Below are positions 1-7,805 of a stretch of 39,128 nt of DNA, piece after piece. The DNA comes from Anabaena subtropica FACHB-260. Its GTDB lineage: Bacteria; Cyanobacteriota; Cyanobacteriia; Cyanobacteriales; Nostocaceae. Every line of letters starts with the position of its first letter. Position 1 is the stretch's first letter. Location of the stretch: NCBI RefSeq assembly GCF_014697105.1, contig NZ_JACJRF010000050.1, positions 1 to 39,128 of the forward strand, read 5' to 3'. The translations under genes and the position numbers were made by a program. The notes below the pieces were generated by a model that saw only the letters and a program-made list of their open reading frames with translations, had not been told where the DNA came from and made no database searches.

Positions 1-100
1 GTTGCTCAACTTCTGGCTAAACTGACTCCTGAAATTGCTGCTTCTTTGACTGGTTATGACTTCATCCTTAATGCCCTATCTGTCGCAAACATTTTTTGAA
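1..100 (+). CDS. 3' end of an unrecognised gene (partial)
   Basis: The first 32 codons, open from base 1, end at TGA (98-100) and read ...KLTPEIAASLTGYDFILNAL... before the stop. I do not recognise the protein. The peptide is probably coding: a minus-strand reading frame at the right edge of the window (39032-39128) ends with a similar 31-residue tail, 13 identities without a gap and the same distance to the stop. The two share the pattern L-T-x-E, then S, then Y-x-F-I-L-x-A-L. The PEP-CTERM fragment that follows overlaps this stop in another frame, so an alternative is that both pieces belong to one frameshifted gene. Confidence 0.5.
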
Positions 101-290
101 TTGGTATTACTTTGCTTACGATTTTGGTTCTTCTAGTGTGGGATTTGGCGATTTAGCATACACCCTAAAAACCACCCCAAACCCAGTACCTGAACCGACC
201 ACTGCGATGAGCTTAGTCACTCTGGGAGCTTGGGGTGTTACTTCTAGATTAAAACGCAGAGTTAAAGCAATAGACAATTTAAGTACATAA
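96..290 (+). pseudogene. PEP-CTERM protein, C-terminal fragment
   Basis: The 64 residues carry a typical PEP-CTERM sorting tail: V-P-E-P-T-T, a hydrophobic stretch (AMSLVTLGAWGV) and a basic cluster (RLKRR). Before it lies an aromatic and glycine-rich segment (FAYDFGSSSVGFGDLAYTL) of the kind found just upstream of such tails. PEP-CTERM proteins are exported and recognised by an exosortase. This frame has a stop (TAA, 69-71) shortly upstream and only a TTG start at 96, so the exported part is missing here. One extra T in the six-T run at 92-97 would join it to the preceding frame, so this is either a frameshifted gene or a relic fused by rearrangement. Confidence 0.6.
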
Positions 291-350
291 GTGCATTACT
301 CAAAAAATTACACTTTAGGGACTGACACCTTTTAGGGTTTGATTAACGAA

Positions 351-435
351 CGGAGAGGGGGGGATTCGAACCCCCGTTGGGTTGCCCCAAAACGCATTTC
401 GAGTGCGTCACCATCAACCACTCGGACACCTCTCC
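351..435 (-). tRNA. tRNA-Ser, anticodon CGA
   Basis: Read on the minus strand, the 85 bases fold as a class II tRNA. The acceptor stem is GGAGAGG with CCTCTCC and discriminator G, the T arm contains GGTTCGAATCC, and there is a long variable arm as expected for serine. The anticodon loop is CTCGAAA, giving anticodon CGA, which reads the serine codon UCG. CCA is not encoded. No other tRNA was found in the window. Confidence 0.95.
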
Positions 436-563
436 ATATAATTTATTTAGGAAACTTCTAAGACATAGTTTCCTTTAGCCATGATAGCATCCCGTTAAGT
501 GATGCGATCGCTCAAATAGAATTGTGAAAACTCAAGCATTTCCTCAAGCGATCGCTTTCTTTA

Positions 564-594
564 TTTACACACAAATTTCATGGGATTGTAATAT
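564..594 (+). promoter_or_regulatory. possible sigma-70 type promoter
   Basis: TTTACA/TTACAC at 564-570 and TAATAT at 589-594, 18 to 19 bases apart, resemble -35 and -10 boxes. Transcription would begin near 601 and run to the terminator at 735-760. This is a match by eye to a loose consensus in AT-rich DNA, and no protein gene follows, so support is modest. Confidence 0.3.
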
Positions 595-599
595 GTCCG

Positions 600-760
600 C
601 CAAATGCCCGTGTAATATTAGACCCAGGCTAAAAGATAAGCTCTGTATAAAGGTGGGGTTTCCTACCTTTTACCTATCTATAAAGGTGCTAGTTAATGCT
701 TTCTTGTGGTAAATAATGTAGCTAAAGTGTTGTCAACCCCGTTAGGTATCGGGGTTTTTA
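600..760 (+). ncRNA. candidate small RNA in the tRNA-Ser/proB gap
   Basis: The 325-base gap between tRNA-Ser and proB holds no convincing protein gene, but it does hold a promoter-like pair at 564-594 and a clear plus-strand terminator at 735-760. Neither neighbour is on the plus strand, so the terminator must serve something else. The roughly 160-base transcript would contain an internal hairpin (AAAGGT 649-654 with ACCTTT 665-670). A 62-codon GTG-started frame (524-712) crosses the region, but its composition is unlike a protein and it begins before the proposed start. I do not match it to a known cyanobacterial RNA family. Confidence 0.3.
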
Positions 761-766
761 TTTTTT
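735..766 (+). terminator. Rho-independent terminator, plus strand
   Basis: The stem AACCCCG (735-741) pairs with CGGGGTT (750-756), with an 8-base loop and a following run TTTTTATTTTTT. The T run lies only on the plus-strand side, so this ends a rightward transcript and not proB, which converges from the right and stops at 765. Confidence 0.65.
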
Positions 767-1874
767 AAGTCAGCACTAAGTTATCTCGGTGGATCACAGT
801 TTCTGCACCTATGTAACCCAAAATTGTGGGAATCTCTTTAGAATGACAGCCGCAAATTTTTTCTAAGTCATTGCTGCTATAGTTGACCAGTCCTCTGGCA
901 ATTTCGTTACCTTGAGTATCCAATAACTGCACAGCATCTTGAGGCTCAAATTCACCTCCAACTGTTTTGATTCCTGCGGCTAATAAAGATTTACCTGCTT
1001 GGACAATTGCGGCGATCGCTCCCGAATCGAGATATAATTTACCCGATGGGACTAAACCATAGGCAATCCAACGTTTACGCGCAGAAGTAGGCTCTGGTTG
1101 GGGTTGGAAATGAGTGCCAATCAGTTCACCTTGGATAATTTTTGTAATATTGCTGGGAAATCGTCCTTGAGTAATCACAGTCCGCACTCCCGCCGCGATC
1201 GCAATTCTGGCCGCCGAGATTTTTGTCACCATCCCCCCAGTACCCCATTGGGAACCTTGAGTTCCTGTTTGCACTTGCAAGTCTGCCAATTCTTTGATGC
1301 TTGTCACCAAAGATATCGGTCGAGCATCGGGGACAGAACGGGGATCGGCTGAGTATAATCTGTCTACATCGGTGAGTAAAAATAGCCAGTCTGCCTCTAC
1401 AAGGCTAGCAACCAAAGCCGAAAGGGTATCATTATCTCCAAATTTCAATTCATCGACTGCAACTGTATCATTTTCATTGACTACAGGAATTACCCCTAGT
1501 GCTAGTAATTCCCGAAAGGTGTTGTACACATTCAGATAACGGCTGCGCTGTACCAAATCACTACGAGTTAACAAAACTTGGGCGATTGGTTGTTGCAAGG
1601 TAGTAAATAAATCATCATATACGCGCATTAATCGACCTTGACCAACTGCGGCTACTGCTTGTTTGAGAGCGATCGCTTTCGGACGTTCGGTTAAACCCAA
1701 ACGCGCACAACCCACTCCCACCGCACCAGAAGAAACTAAAATTACTCGATTGCCTTGCTGTCTTAAATGAGAAAGTGTTTCTGCTAAGGTGGCAATAGTT
1801 GAAAGTGCAAGTTGTCCGGTTTCCGGTTGGGTGAGGCTAGAAGTGCCAATTTTAACAACAATTGTTTTGGTCAT
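765..1874 (-). CDS. proB: glutamate 5-kinase
   Basis: The product (369 aa) phosphorylates L-glutamate with ATP, the first step of proline synthesis in the cytoplasm. The amino-acid kinase domain fills about residues 1-255. It opens with VVKIGTSSL, followed by the glycine/serine loop VSSGAVGVG, the [11 protein letters not shown] substrate segment and the GTGGMVTK loop. A PUA domain takes up about residues 275-360, as in full-length bacterial ProB. The ATG at 1874 lies inside a heptamer repeat (tgaccaATGACCAA), with no Shine-Dalgarno sequence in front. No proA is adjacent, so the gene seems to be transcribed alone. Confidence 0.95.
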   Translation of the reverse strand: MTKTIVVKIGTSSLTQPETGQLALSTIATLAETLSHLRQQGNRVILVSSGAVGVGCARLGLTERPKAIALKQAVAAVGQGRLMRVYDDLFTTLQQPIAQVLLTRSDLVQRSRYLNVYNTFRELLALGVIPVVNENDTVAVDELKFGDNDTLSALVASLVEADWLFLLTDVDRLYSADPRSVPDARPISLVTSIKELADLQVQTGTQGSQWGTGGMVTKISAARIAIAAGVRTVITQGRFPSNITKIIQGELIGTHFQPQPEPTSARKRWIAYGLVPSGKLYLDSGAIAAIVQAGKSLLAAGIKTVGGEFEPQDAVQLLDTQGNEIARGLVNYSSNDLEKICGCHSKEIPTILGYIGAETVIHRDNLVLT

Positions 1875-1919
1875 TGGTCAGTAGTCAATGGTCAACAGTC
1901 AACAATCAATAGTCAATAG
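1869..1919 (-). repeat. STRR heptamer array covering the proB start
   Basis: Imperfect copies of a 7-base unit (TGACCAA / TGACTAT / TGACTGT on the minus strand) run from about 1919 into the first codons of proB, and the ATG is part of the last unit. This is the class of short tandemly repeated sequences known from Anabaena and Calothrix. The same heptamers occur before ruvX, the recombinase-like gene, the Rrf2 gene and cbiB. Confidence 0.8.
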
Positions 1920-1954
1920 TTTTTACTCTGAACTCTGGACTAATCACTAAATTG

Positions 1955-1994
1955 TAAAGCGCCAGTCCTTCTATAGGTGAAGGCTGACGCTTTA
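1955..1994. repeat. inverted repeat between yqeG-type gene and proB
   Basis: TAAAGCG-CCAG-CCTTC at 1955-1971 pairs with GAAGG-CTG-ACGCTTTA at 1979-1994, giving a long hairpin with a small internal mismatch. There is no strong T run on either side, so it may be an mRNA-end hairpin or a palindromic repeat rather than a classical terminator. Confidence 0.5.
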
Positions 1995-2129
1995 ACAGTT
2001 TATATTTATTTGTTATGCTCTAGGGTCTTTTATTGCTGACCCCATGTTATTGATAACTATGATCCCCGATTTTTTGGTGTTCATGGATTTTTTTAATTAT
2101 TTCTTTAGATTTTGTTTTTTTACTTTTTG

Positions 2130-2669
2130 TCAATCTTTGTAACTTTTTGTATGCTCAGGATTAATTGAGGCTCCTAAAATCTCTGAGAACCAAACTTCAA
2201 AATTGCGGATGGGATGAGAGCGCAGAGCAGCATCAGGATGGACAATTGGCTCTACCAAAATAGTAAACATACCCAAGCGATTACCTGCTAAGACATCGGT
2301 GAATAAGCGATCGCCTACCATCCCCACCTGCTCCACTGGTAAATTCATTTCTTGGAGTGCAGTTCTAATTTTGCGGCGCGAGGGCTTGGCTGCACCCAAG
2401 TAGTAAGGTAAGTTCAAAGAACGGGCAATACCACCAATGCGTGCTTCACTCATGTTATTACTTACCAACCACAGCACTGTATCGTTGCGGATCTGCTCTA
2501 CCCAATCTCTAAGTTCTGGCGAAGCTGCTCCTACTGTAATTGGTACTAAGGTTTCATCTACATCCAACACCAATCCCTTGAGCTTGTAATGTTGAATAAT
2601 ATCTGGTGTGAGGTTCAATACTGAACCTGCCAAAATCAAATCAGGCTGTAAAAACTTGTTCCAAGTCAT
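2130..2669 (-). CDS. YqeG-type HAD phosphatase
   Basis: The 179-residue protein belongs to the YqeG family of HAD-superfamily phosphatases (class IIIA), soluble enzymes conserved in cyanobacteria and Firmicutes with a poorly known substrate. Motif I is VLDVDETLV, with two catalytic aspartates, near residues 35-41. Motif II is WLVSNN, and a lysine and arginines follow in AKPSRRKI. Motif III/IV is MVGDRLFTDVLAGN. The ATG at 2669 was chosen over the TTG two codons upstream. It is a single gene with wide gaps on both sides. Confidence 0.88.
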   Translation of the reverse strand: MTWNKFLQPDLILAGSVLNLTPDIIQHYKLKGLVLDVDETLVPITVGAASPELRDWVEQIRNDTVLWLVSNNMSEARIGGIARSLNLPYYLGAAKPSRRKIRTALQEMNLPVEQVGMVGDRLFTDVLAGNRLGMFTILVEPIVHPDAALRSHPIRNFEVWFSEILGASINPEHTKSYKD

Positions 2670-2892
2670 ACTCAATTCACGTGCTTATTCAAAATTCCAA
2701 ATTGCCAAAAGCAATACCACACCTACAAAATTTAAAATGCCAAAACCCACATATCTTGAGATTTTGACATTCTGGTAGATGTATATTGATTACCGCATAG
2801 CAAAGTTAGCCAACCAATAGTTAGTAAAACTGCTTGACCCTTGGCATCAAATTTTCCTATGGTGCAACTAACTATAATTCGGAATTCTCAAA

Positions 2893-2926
2893 TTAAAAAT
2901 TAAAAATGTAATTTTTTAATTTTTAA
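2893..2926 (-). terminator. AT-only hairpin after the DUF3727 gene
   Basis: A perfect 14-base inverted repeat (TTAAAAATTAAAAA at 2893-2906, its complement at 2913-2926) lies 17 bases past the stop of the minus-strand gene at 2943. It contains only A and T in the stem, so it would be a weak terminator. Confidence 0.4.
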
Positions 2927-2942
2927 CTGAAAACTTTTGGTG

Positions 2943-3518
2943 TTATTCAACTTCATTGAAAAGTTGTTCTTCTAACAGGGGTTGCACTTTGCGGAACTCT
3001 TCTGGAGAAAGTAATACAGGTTGTCCAGTTTTTGTGATTTTGGCGAAAAATAGCAGGGGATCAAGAGGCGTATAAATTGCGTACTCCTGTTCATCGTGAT
3101 AGAAGTTGGCAAGTAGCTGGAGTTGCTCAGGCTCTAAATCTGCTTCTTCGTCTTCAATTTCTAGAGTAAATAACTCTGATTCTTCCACTGGCGGTAAATC
3201 ACCAGCCACTGTCAAAGCATACGCAGTTTGTTTGAGTACCAAGTTCTGCTCTGCCAAGACAGCCTGAGCAGTACCAAAAATTTCGTCGATAATGGCATCA
3301 TCAAATTCTACGAGGATTGCTTCTTCGTCTTCGTCTTCACCTTCCCAAGCAAAAATTTCTATGGGTGAATCTACAGGAAGTAGCAAAACATATTCTTGTT
3401 CATCCACCGAAAGCGAATGTTCTACATAACATTCAAGCGATCGCCCTCTTTCATCGGTTAAGGTGATGGAACCGGTAGGAGCATTGTCGTTATCTTCAGA
3501 AAATGGAGAGGAAAACAT
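2943..3518 (-). CDS. DUF3727 family acidic protein
   Basis: A soluble, very acidic protein (191 aa from the ATG at 3518) of the cyanobacterial DUF3727/DUF1292-like family; its function is unknown. It starts MFSSPFSEDND and has two related halves. Each contains a strand pattern ending in a tyrosine/leucine-rich line (EYVLLLPVDSPIEIFAW and EYAIYTPLDPLLFFAK), suggesting an internal duplication. Runs of Glu and Asp (EGEDEDEEA, EIEDEEADLEPE) stand between them. A longer frame from 3593 would add 25 residues that look non-coding, so the shorter start is preferred. The gene follows ruvX on the same strand, with 141 bases between the ruvX stop and its ATG. Confidence 0.75.
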   Translation of the reverse strand: MFSSPFSEDNDNAPTGSITLTDERGRSLECYVEHSLSVDEQEYVLLLPVDSPIEIFAWEGEDEDEEAILVEFDDAIIDEIFGTAQAVLAEQNLVLKQTAYALTVAGDLPPVEESELFTLEIEDEEADLEPEQLQLLANFYHDEQEYAIYTPLDPLLFFAKITKTGQPVLLSPEEFRKVQPLLEEQLFNEVE

Positions 3519-3659
3519 AGCCAAGGTATGAGACTTTATAAGTACTAGCAGGTGTGGAAAGAGCTTCAGGTGGTGAATGACAAACAATGTCAAACAGATA
3601 GCTTTAGTCTTAGATACAACTGCTATGTAACAGCTTTCAGAATATCATGTTCAAAGGTA

Positions 3660-4118
3660 TCAATACTCTACTGCTACAACCGAACTCTGAGCATTAGTAC
3701 GCCTAATATCCAGCCACTGCTGCAAAATCAAAGCTGCTGCCTTACGATCAATTAAACCTTTATTCCGTGATGGGGAAACATTTTCGGCAATTAGCATCTG
3801 CTCTGCTTGAAAAGAAGTCAGTCGCTCATCAACGTATTCCACTGGTAATTGCAAAGCCTTAGCCAGTCTTGTGGAAAATTTCTGTACTTGACGAGCCTGA
3901 AACCCTACAGAACCATCCATTGAATAAGGTAAACCGACAACCAAGACTTGCACTTGCCTTTCATGAACTATATTTTGTATTTGCTGGACATCGCGTTCAA
4001 AAGATGTGCGCTCAACAGTGGTAATCCCTGTAGCGATCAATCCAGTGCGATCGCATCCAGCTACACCAACTCGCTTACGCCCTACATCTAATCCCAACGC
4101 GGAAATATATTTACTCAT
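3660..4118 (-). CDS. ruvX: Holliday junction resolvase-like RuvX (YqgF)
   Basis: The 152-residue protein has the RNase H-like fold of the YqgF/RuvX family, linked to Holliday-junction resolution or pre-16S rRNA processing. Conserved features are ALGLDVGRKRVGVA at the N-terminus (Asp11 a metal ligand), VVGLPYSMDGSVG in the middle, VEYVDERLTSFQAE (second acidic residue) and DRKAAALILQQWL near the end. The length is normal. The ATG at 4118 follows an eight-copy heptamer array with no visible ribosome-binding site. Confidence 0.95.
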   Translation of the reverse strand: MSKYISALGLDVGRKRVGVAGCDRTGLIATGITTVERTSFERDVQQIQNIVHERQVQVLVVGLPYSMDGSVGFQARQVQKFSTRLAKALQLPVEYVDERLTSFQAEQMLIAENVSPSRNKGLIDRKAAALILQQWLDIRRTNAQSSVVAVEY

Positions 4119-4246
4119 TAGTCAGTTGTCAGTTGTCAGTTGTCAGTTGTCAGTTGTCAGTTGTCAGTTGTCAGTTGTCATTAGTCCATAGTTATTCTTT
4201 GCTTCCCCTGCTTCCCCTGCTCCCCCTGCTCCCCTGCTTCTTCTGT
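4119..4246 (-). repeat. composite tandem array before ruvX
   Basis: Two arrays lie head to tail. At 4122-4180 there are eight perfect copies of TCAGTTG (CAACTGA on the minus strand) plus a partial copy. At about 4199-4246 there is a degenerate 9-10-base unit (GGGGAAGCAG on the minus strand). Read toward ruvX the order is GGGGAAGCAG array, spacer, CAACTGA array, ATG. The same order and orientation occurs before the recombinase-like gene at 18997. Confidence 0.9.
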
Positions 4247-4249
4247 TCC

Positions 4250-5494
4250 CTACTCCTCAACTTCTACATCTGTTGACTCTTGGTGAACAGATGCTTCTTT
4301 GCTTCCGAAAGCTAGAGGTTCTGATTTACTAGGTACGGGAATATCTGGGGATGATTGCTGTCTGGTGTGTACCCATGACATACCCCCAGGTATGGGTTTA
4401 CGTGCTGGCTGTAATCCTTGGAGGACATCAGTCCATTGGATTCCTTCTAAGGAGACAAATTTTGACTCCCTGAGTTTGTGCCAGACTGAGCGAGACATGA
4501 TCAGTGTGTGTTCTATGCGTTTTGCGCCAATGCGCTCTAAATATTCTTCTCGCTCTGGTTGATAGTCAGATGAGGCTAGTTGTAAGCCTTGTTGAGGAAA
4601 ATCCTGAGCAATTCTGGCTAATTGGGAAAGTAATTCTGGGTATAGCCAAGTATAGGCGGGGTGGACTGTCAACGTGGCAACGTGGGGAGTTTCACCTTTG
4701 CGATCAAGTTGTAATTGGAAATAACCGATCGCCGCTTTGCGTTGCGGTTCAAATACATAACCGCTTACTACTTCAATTTTTGTTACCCATTGTTTGACAG
4801 CATCTCTCAAAGCACCAAACAAACTAGTTTTAAAATCGCGGGTATTGCGATCAAACACTTGACGCACCAACGGCGGCATTGATGCTGTATCTAATTGATA
4901 CAACAACTGGGCATCGGCGTTACTTACTGGTAGGAGATTGGGTAAGTCTGGCTCGGCTTGGGCTAATTCGCTTAATAATTCGGGATCAATTTCCCAATAG
5001 GTAATTTCTGCCAGACGCTGAAATCCATTTTGTCGATAAAGTGCCAGCGCCTCTATATCATTAATATTAACTTCTAATAACCAAGTACGCGCTTCTAAAA
5101 TCGATTCAAAACAATGGCGTAGCAGCTGTGAGCCAATTCCTTGCTTATCCACAGCCCGATCCAACACTACCCGATCAACTCGCCAAGTACTGCGTGTCCG
5201 GTTAAATGGGGAAACTTGAATCATTCCTAACAGCATCCGCCCCTGTTCAGCTACGTAGGCACAAAAACGATACTGTAGGGGGTTAGGGAACCAACTCAAA
5301 AACTTGAGTAACCCATACCAGCGACGCAGCCATTGCATCTTGTTAGCAATAGAACTAGCGCCTTCGGGGGTAAGGGCTGCGAATGATTCTTGAGACATCT
5401 GCTCAATTCCGTCCAGATCCCGGTAATAGACTGGCCGGATGACAACGCTAAGATTGCGAGGAAGTAATGAAGTCATTTTGATGTGAGCTGCCAT
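4250..5494 (-). CDS. GNAT-family N-acetyltransferase with duplicated domain
   Basis: A 414-residue soluble protein. Residues about 17-165 form a clear GNAT domain: VIRPVYYRDLDGIEQM at the start, the acetyl-CoA binding segment VLDRAVDKQGIGSQLL (Q-x-x-G-I/x-G), and EVNINDIEALALYRQNGF at the end. Residues about 180-350 look like a second, diverged GNAT domain (AAIGYFQLQLDR..., HVATLTVHPAYTWL) without a clear CoA loop. The last 60 residues are low-complexity and acidic. The substrate is unknown. A second ATG six codons in (5476) is equally possible as start. Confidence 0.8.
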   Translation of the reverse strand: MAAHIKMTSLLPRNLSVVIRPVYYRDLDGIEQMSQESFAALTPEGASSIANKMQWLRRWYGLLKFLSWFPNPLQYRFCAYVAEQGRMLLGMIQVSPFNRTRSTWRVDRVVLDRAVDKQGIGSQLLRHCFESILEARTWLLEVNINDIEALALYRQNGFQRLAEITYWEIDPELLSELAQAEPDLPNLLPVSNADAQLLYQLDTASMPPLVRQVFDRNTRDFKTSLFGALRDAVKQWVTKIEVVSGYVFEPQRKAAIGYFQLQLDRKGETPHVATLTVHPAYTWLYPELLSQLARIAQDFPQQGLQLASSDYQPEREEYLERIGAKRIEHTLIMSRSVWHKLRESKFVSLEGIQWTDVLQGLQPARKPIPGGMSWVHTRQQSSPDIPVPSKSEPLAFGSKEASVHQESTDVEVEE

Positions 5495-5605
5495 TTAGCC
5501 TTAACGGATTGGATCAGAAGAACTGCTGCAATAATTTTAACGGCTTTCCACTCTTTGCTATTGCTCCCAAAGGGTGATTTTGGTAACGGAAGACTGAAAA
5601 AAATT

Positions 5606-5661
5606 AAAAAAGCAGACTTGAAGGTAACACTTTCGGCGTGAAACCTACAATATCTGCTTTT
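5606..5661 (-). terminator. terminator after the small hypothetical gene
   Basis: AAAAGCAGA (5608-5616) pairs with TCTGCTTTT (5653-5661), and an inner stem AGGT/ACCT strengthens the fold. On the minus strand the hairpin is followed by a long T-rich run (TTTTTTAATTTTTTT), so it fits the end of the gene that stops at 5699. Confidence 0.6.
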
Positions 5662-5698
5662 ATTTTATGTGCTTTTTTGTTAATTATTTCTTTTTATA

Positions 5699-5905
5699 TT
5701 ATAATCCCTGTCGAGAAACCAGCTTCTCAACATTAGCCTGGGTCTGATGTAGCAATTGTTGTCTACTATCTTCTATAGTCTGTCTCAATGGTGGAACCAG
5801 ATTGCGCGCTTGCAAGGTCATGTGTAGCTGGAGGTGGGCAACATATTCACTAATGTCTTCTTTTGGTAGAACTGTGCCGTTTAATAAGTTTGATTCAATT
5901 GCCAC
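5699..5905 (-). CDS. small hypothetical protein
   Basis: 68 residues from a GTG start; I do not recognise the family. The start is supported by a good ribosome-binding site (AAGGAG) seven bases upstream, and a convincing terminator follows the stop, so the gene is probably real. The sequence is soluble and largely helical, with heptad-like spacing of leucine and valine in its second half (LVPPLRQTIEDSRQQLL...). It contains no cysteine. Neighbours do not suggest a role. Confidence 0.65.
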   Translation of the reverse strand: MAIESNLLNGTVLPKEDISEYVAHLQLHMTLQARNLVPPLRQTIEDSRQQLLHQTQANVEKLVSRQGL

Positions 5906-6047
5906 CGTATTCTCCTTATCCTCTTGTGCGATTGCTTCACATCATCAAAACTTATCATGTTGTTTCACTTTGCTTCTTACTTTGCAATGAAGTTTAACGG
6001 TTTGTAATCGGGAAGTGTGAGTAGAAGCAAGGGAGCAGGGAGAAAAA

Positions 6048-7775
6048 CTATTGACTCATCTTGTCTCTGATACTGCGGTATCTATTGGTGCGGATATTGG
6101 AGATGACTGAGTGAATCTGATCTTGTGGTTCTCCCAAGGTGGCTAGTAGATGAGCGCTTAATTCTAGAGCTGCTTCAAATTCTGGTTGTACTACTTCCTT
6201 GGCACCCATTTGAGTCAGGAGGTCAATTTCACTGTTGAGGTGGGAGCGAGCAATGACATCTAATGCTGGGGCGATCGCTAAAGCTCGTTGCAGGAGTAAT
6301 CTAGAACTAGCAGGATCGGGGAGAGCGATCGCTAGGGCTTTGGCTGTTTCTAAATGGGTTTTCTCTAACACTAGTTCGGAATCAGCATCACCAAAAATAT
6401 AGGGAATGTGCTGCATTCTCAATCTTTGAATGGCGGCTTCGCTATTCTCTATTACTATGACTGCATAGCCTTGATTTTGTAAAATTTTGACAATAACTTG
6501 CCCGACTCTGCCATAACCTGCAACCACTACATGATCGCTAATGGTTTCAGGAATAGATAGCATTTTTGGTTCGGCAAATTGCCGGAAATAATTGGCAAGA
6601 AAAGGCATTTGAACTAAGTGAGATGCCACACTAGGAGAGATTTTCAGCCATACAGGTGTGAGAATGAGTGTAATTGCCGTTGTGCCTAATAGTAAGAGAT
6701 ATTTTTGTTCTGTAATTAACTGAAGTTGCAAACCTGCTAAAGCTAAGACAAAAGAAAACTCTCCAATTTGATTAATCCCAAAACTGGTAATAATAGCGGT
6801 TTTGAGAGAGTAACCAAATCTCAAAATGATGGGTAAAATAATAGCTGCTTTCCCCAGCATAACTAGAGTTACTAATTCTAAAATTATCCCTAAGTTTTGG
6901 ATTAAAACACCAGGATCAATTAGCATCCCAATTGAAGCGAAGAACAGACAAGCAAAGGTATCTCTTAAAGGTAGGACTTTTGCTAGGGCATGATCTGCAT
7001 AGTCAATCTCGGAAACCATTAAACCAGCCACAAAAGCGCCCATTTCAATGGAAAGACCAAGTTTAGCTGTAACTAAAGCTACTCCTAAACACAAAGCAAT
7101 CACAGTCAGAATAAATAATTCTGTACTCTCAGTAGCTGCAACCTTGCTAATTAAAGTCGGTATGATCCATCGTCCAGTTGCAAATGCTACAGCTAAAAAT
7201 ACCAACACCTTTAATAAAGCACTACCTAAAGTTAAACCAATACTTTCCGGTTGGTTGAGGGCTGGTAAAATCGCTAACATTAAGCCTAATACCAAATCCT
7301 GGGCAATTAAAATTGCCAGCATCACTTGACCGTGGATTGTATTCGTTTCGCCTCTTTCTGCTAATGTTTTCAGCACCACAGCCGTGGAAGAAAGGGAAAG
7401 AACTGCTCCTAAAAAGATACCTTGAGTCCATCCCTCAACCCAACCCAGCCACATAGTTAAGGCGGCGACAAAAGCTGTAGTCAACCCAATTTGCAGTAAA
7501 CTTCCCTTAATAGCGATATCCTTGACTCGTTTCAATTCTGTCAAAGAAAACTCAACACCAAGAGCAAACAACAGAAAAGCAACGCCAATAGATGCTAAAG
7601 ATTGAATGCGCGGCACATCACTTAACAGCTTGAAGCCATAAGGCCCTACTAGCAATCCAGTGGCTAAATAGCCAAGCAGAACAGGTTGTCGTAATCGGTT
7701 GGCGAGATATCCTCCCAGTGCTGAAGCTCCTAAAACGGTTGTCAGATCAAGAATCAAGCTCTGCTCGGCTGCCAT
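6048..7775 (-). CDS. CPA2-family cation:proton antiporter with TrkA-N domain
   Basis: A 575-residue inner-membrane protein of the KefB/KefC-like CPA2 family, exchanging Na+ or K+ for H+. Roughly residues 1-390 hold about 12 membrane segments. The family lines LASIGVAFLLFALGVEFSL and LSLSSTAVVLKTLAERG are present, together with the paired-acidic region ending in AFVAGLMVSE. Residues about 410-550 form an RCK/TrkA-N domain with the nucleotide-binding loop VVVAGYGRVGQVI and an acidic residue after the next strand (VIVIENSE). The domain probably senses NAD(H) or a related ligand. No accessory subunit gene is next to it. Confidence 0.92.
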   Translation of the reverse strand: MAAEQSLILDLTTVLGASALGGYLANRLRQPVLLGYLATGLLVGPYGFKLLSDVPRIQSLASIGVAFLLFALGVEFSLTELKRVKDIAIKGSLLQIGLTTAFVAALTMWLGWVEGWTQGIFLGAVLSLSSTAVVLKTLAERGETNTIHGQVMLAILIAQDLVLGLMLAILPALNQPESIGLTLGSALLKVLVFLAVAFATGRWIIPTLISKVAATESTELFILTVIALCLGVALVTAKLGLSIEMGAFVAGLMVSEIDYADHALAKVLPLRDTFACLFFASIGMLIDPGVLIQNLGIILELVTLVMLGKAAIILPIILRFGYSLKTAIITSFGINQIGEFSFVLALAGLQLQLITEQKYLLLLGTTAITLILTPVWLKISPSVASHLVQMPFLANYFRQFAEPKMLSIPETISDHVVVAGYGRVGQVIVKILQNQGYAVIVIENSEAAIQRLRMQHIPYIFGDADSELVLEKTHLETAKALAIALPDPASSRLLLQRALAIAPALDVIARSHLNSEIDLLTQMGAKEVVQPEFEAALELSAHLLATLGEPQDQIHSVISNIRTNRYRSIRDKMSQ

Positions 7776-7805
7776 AATTTTGTCCAGCTTTTTCAGGGAA
7801 GTAGA

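Noticed and set aside
524-712. 62-codon plus-strand frame
   Set aside because: Starts at GTG with no ribosome-binding site, has unprotein-like composition and overlaps the proposed RNA region; no family resemblance.
4122-4180. Regular repeats that could suggest a CRISPR array
   Set aside because: The repeat unit is only 7 bases with no spacers; these are STRR tandem arrays. No cas gene is present.
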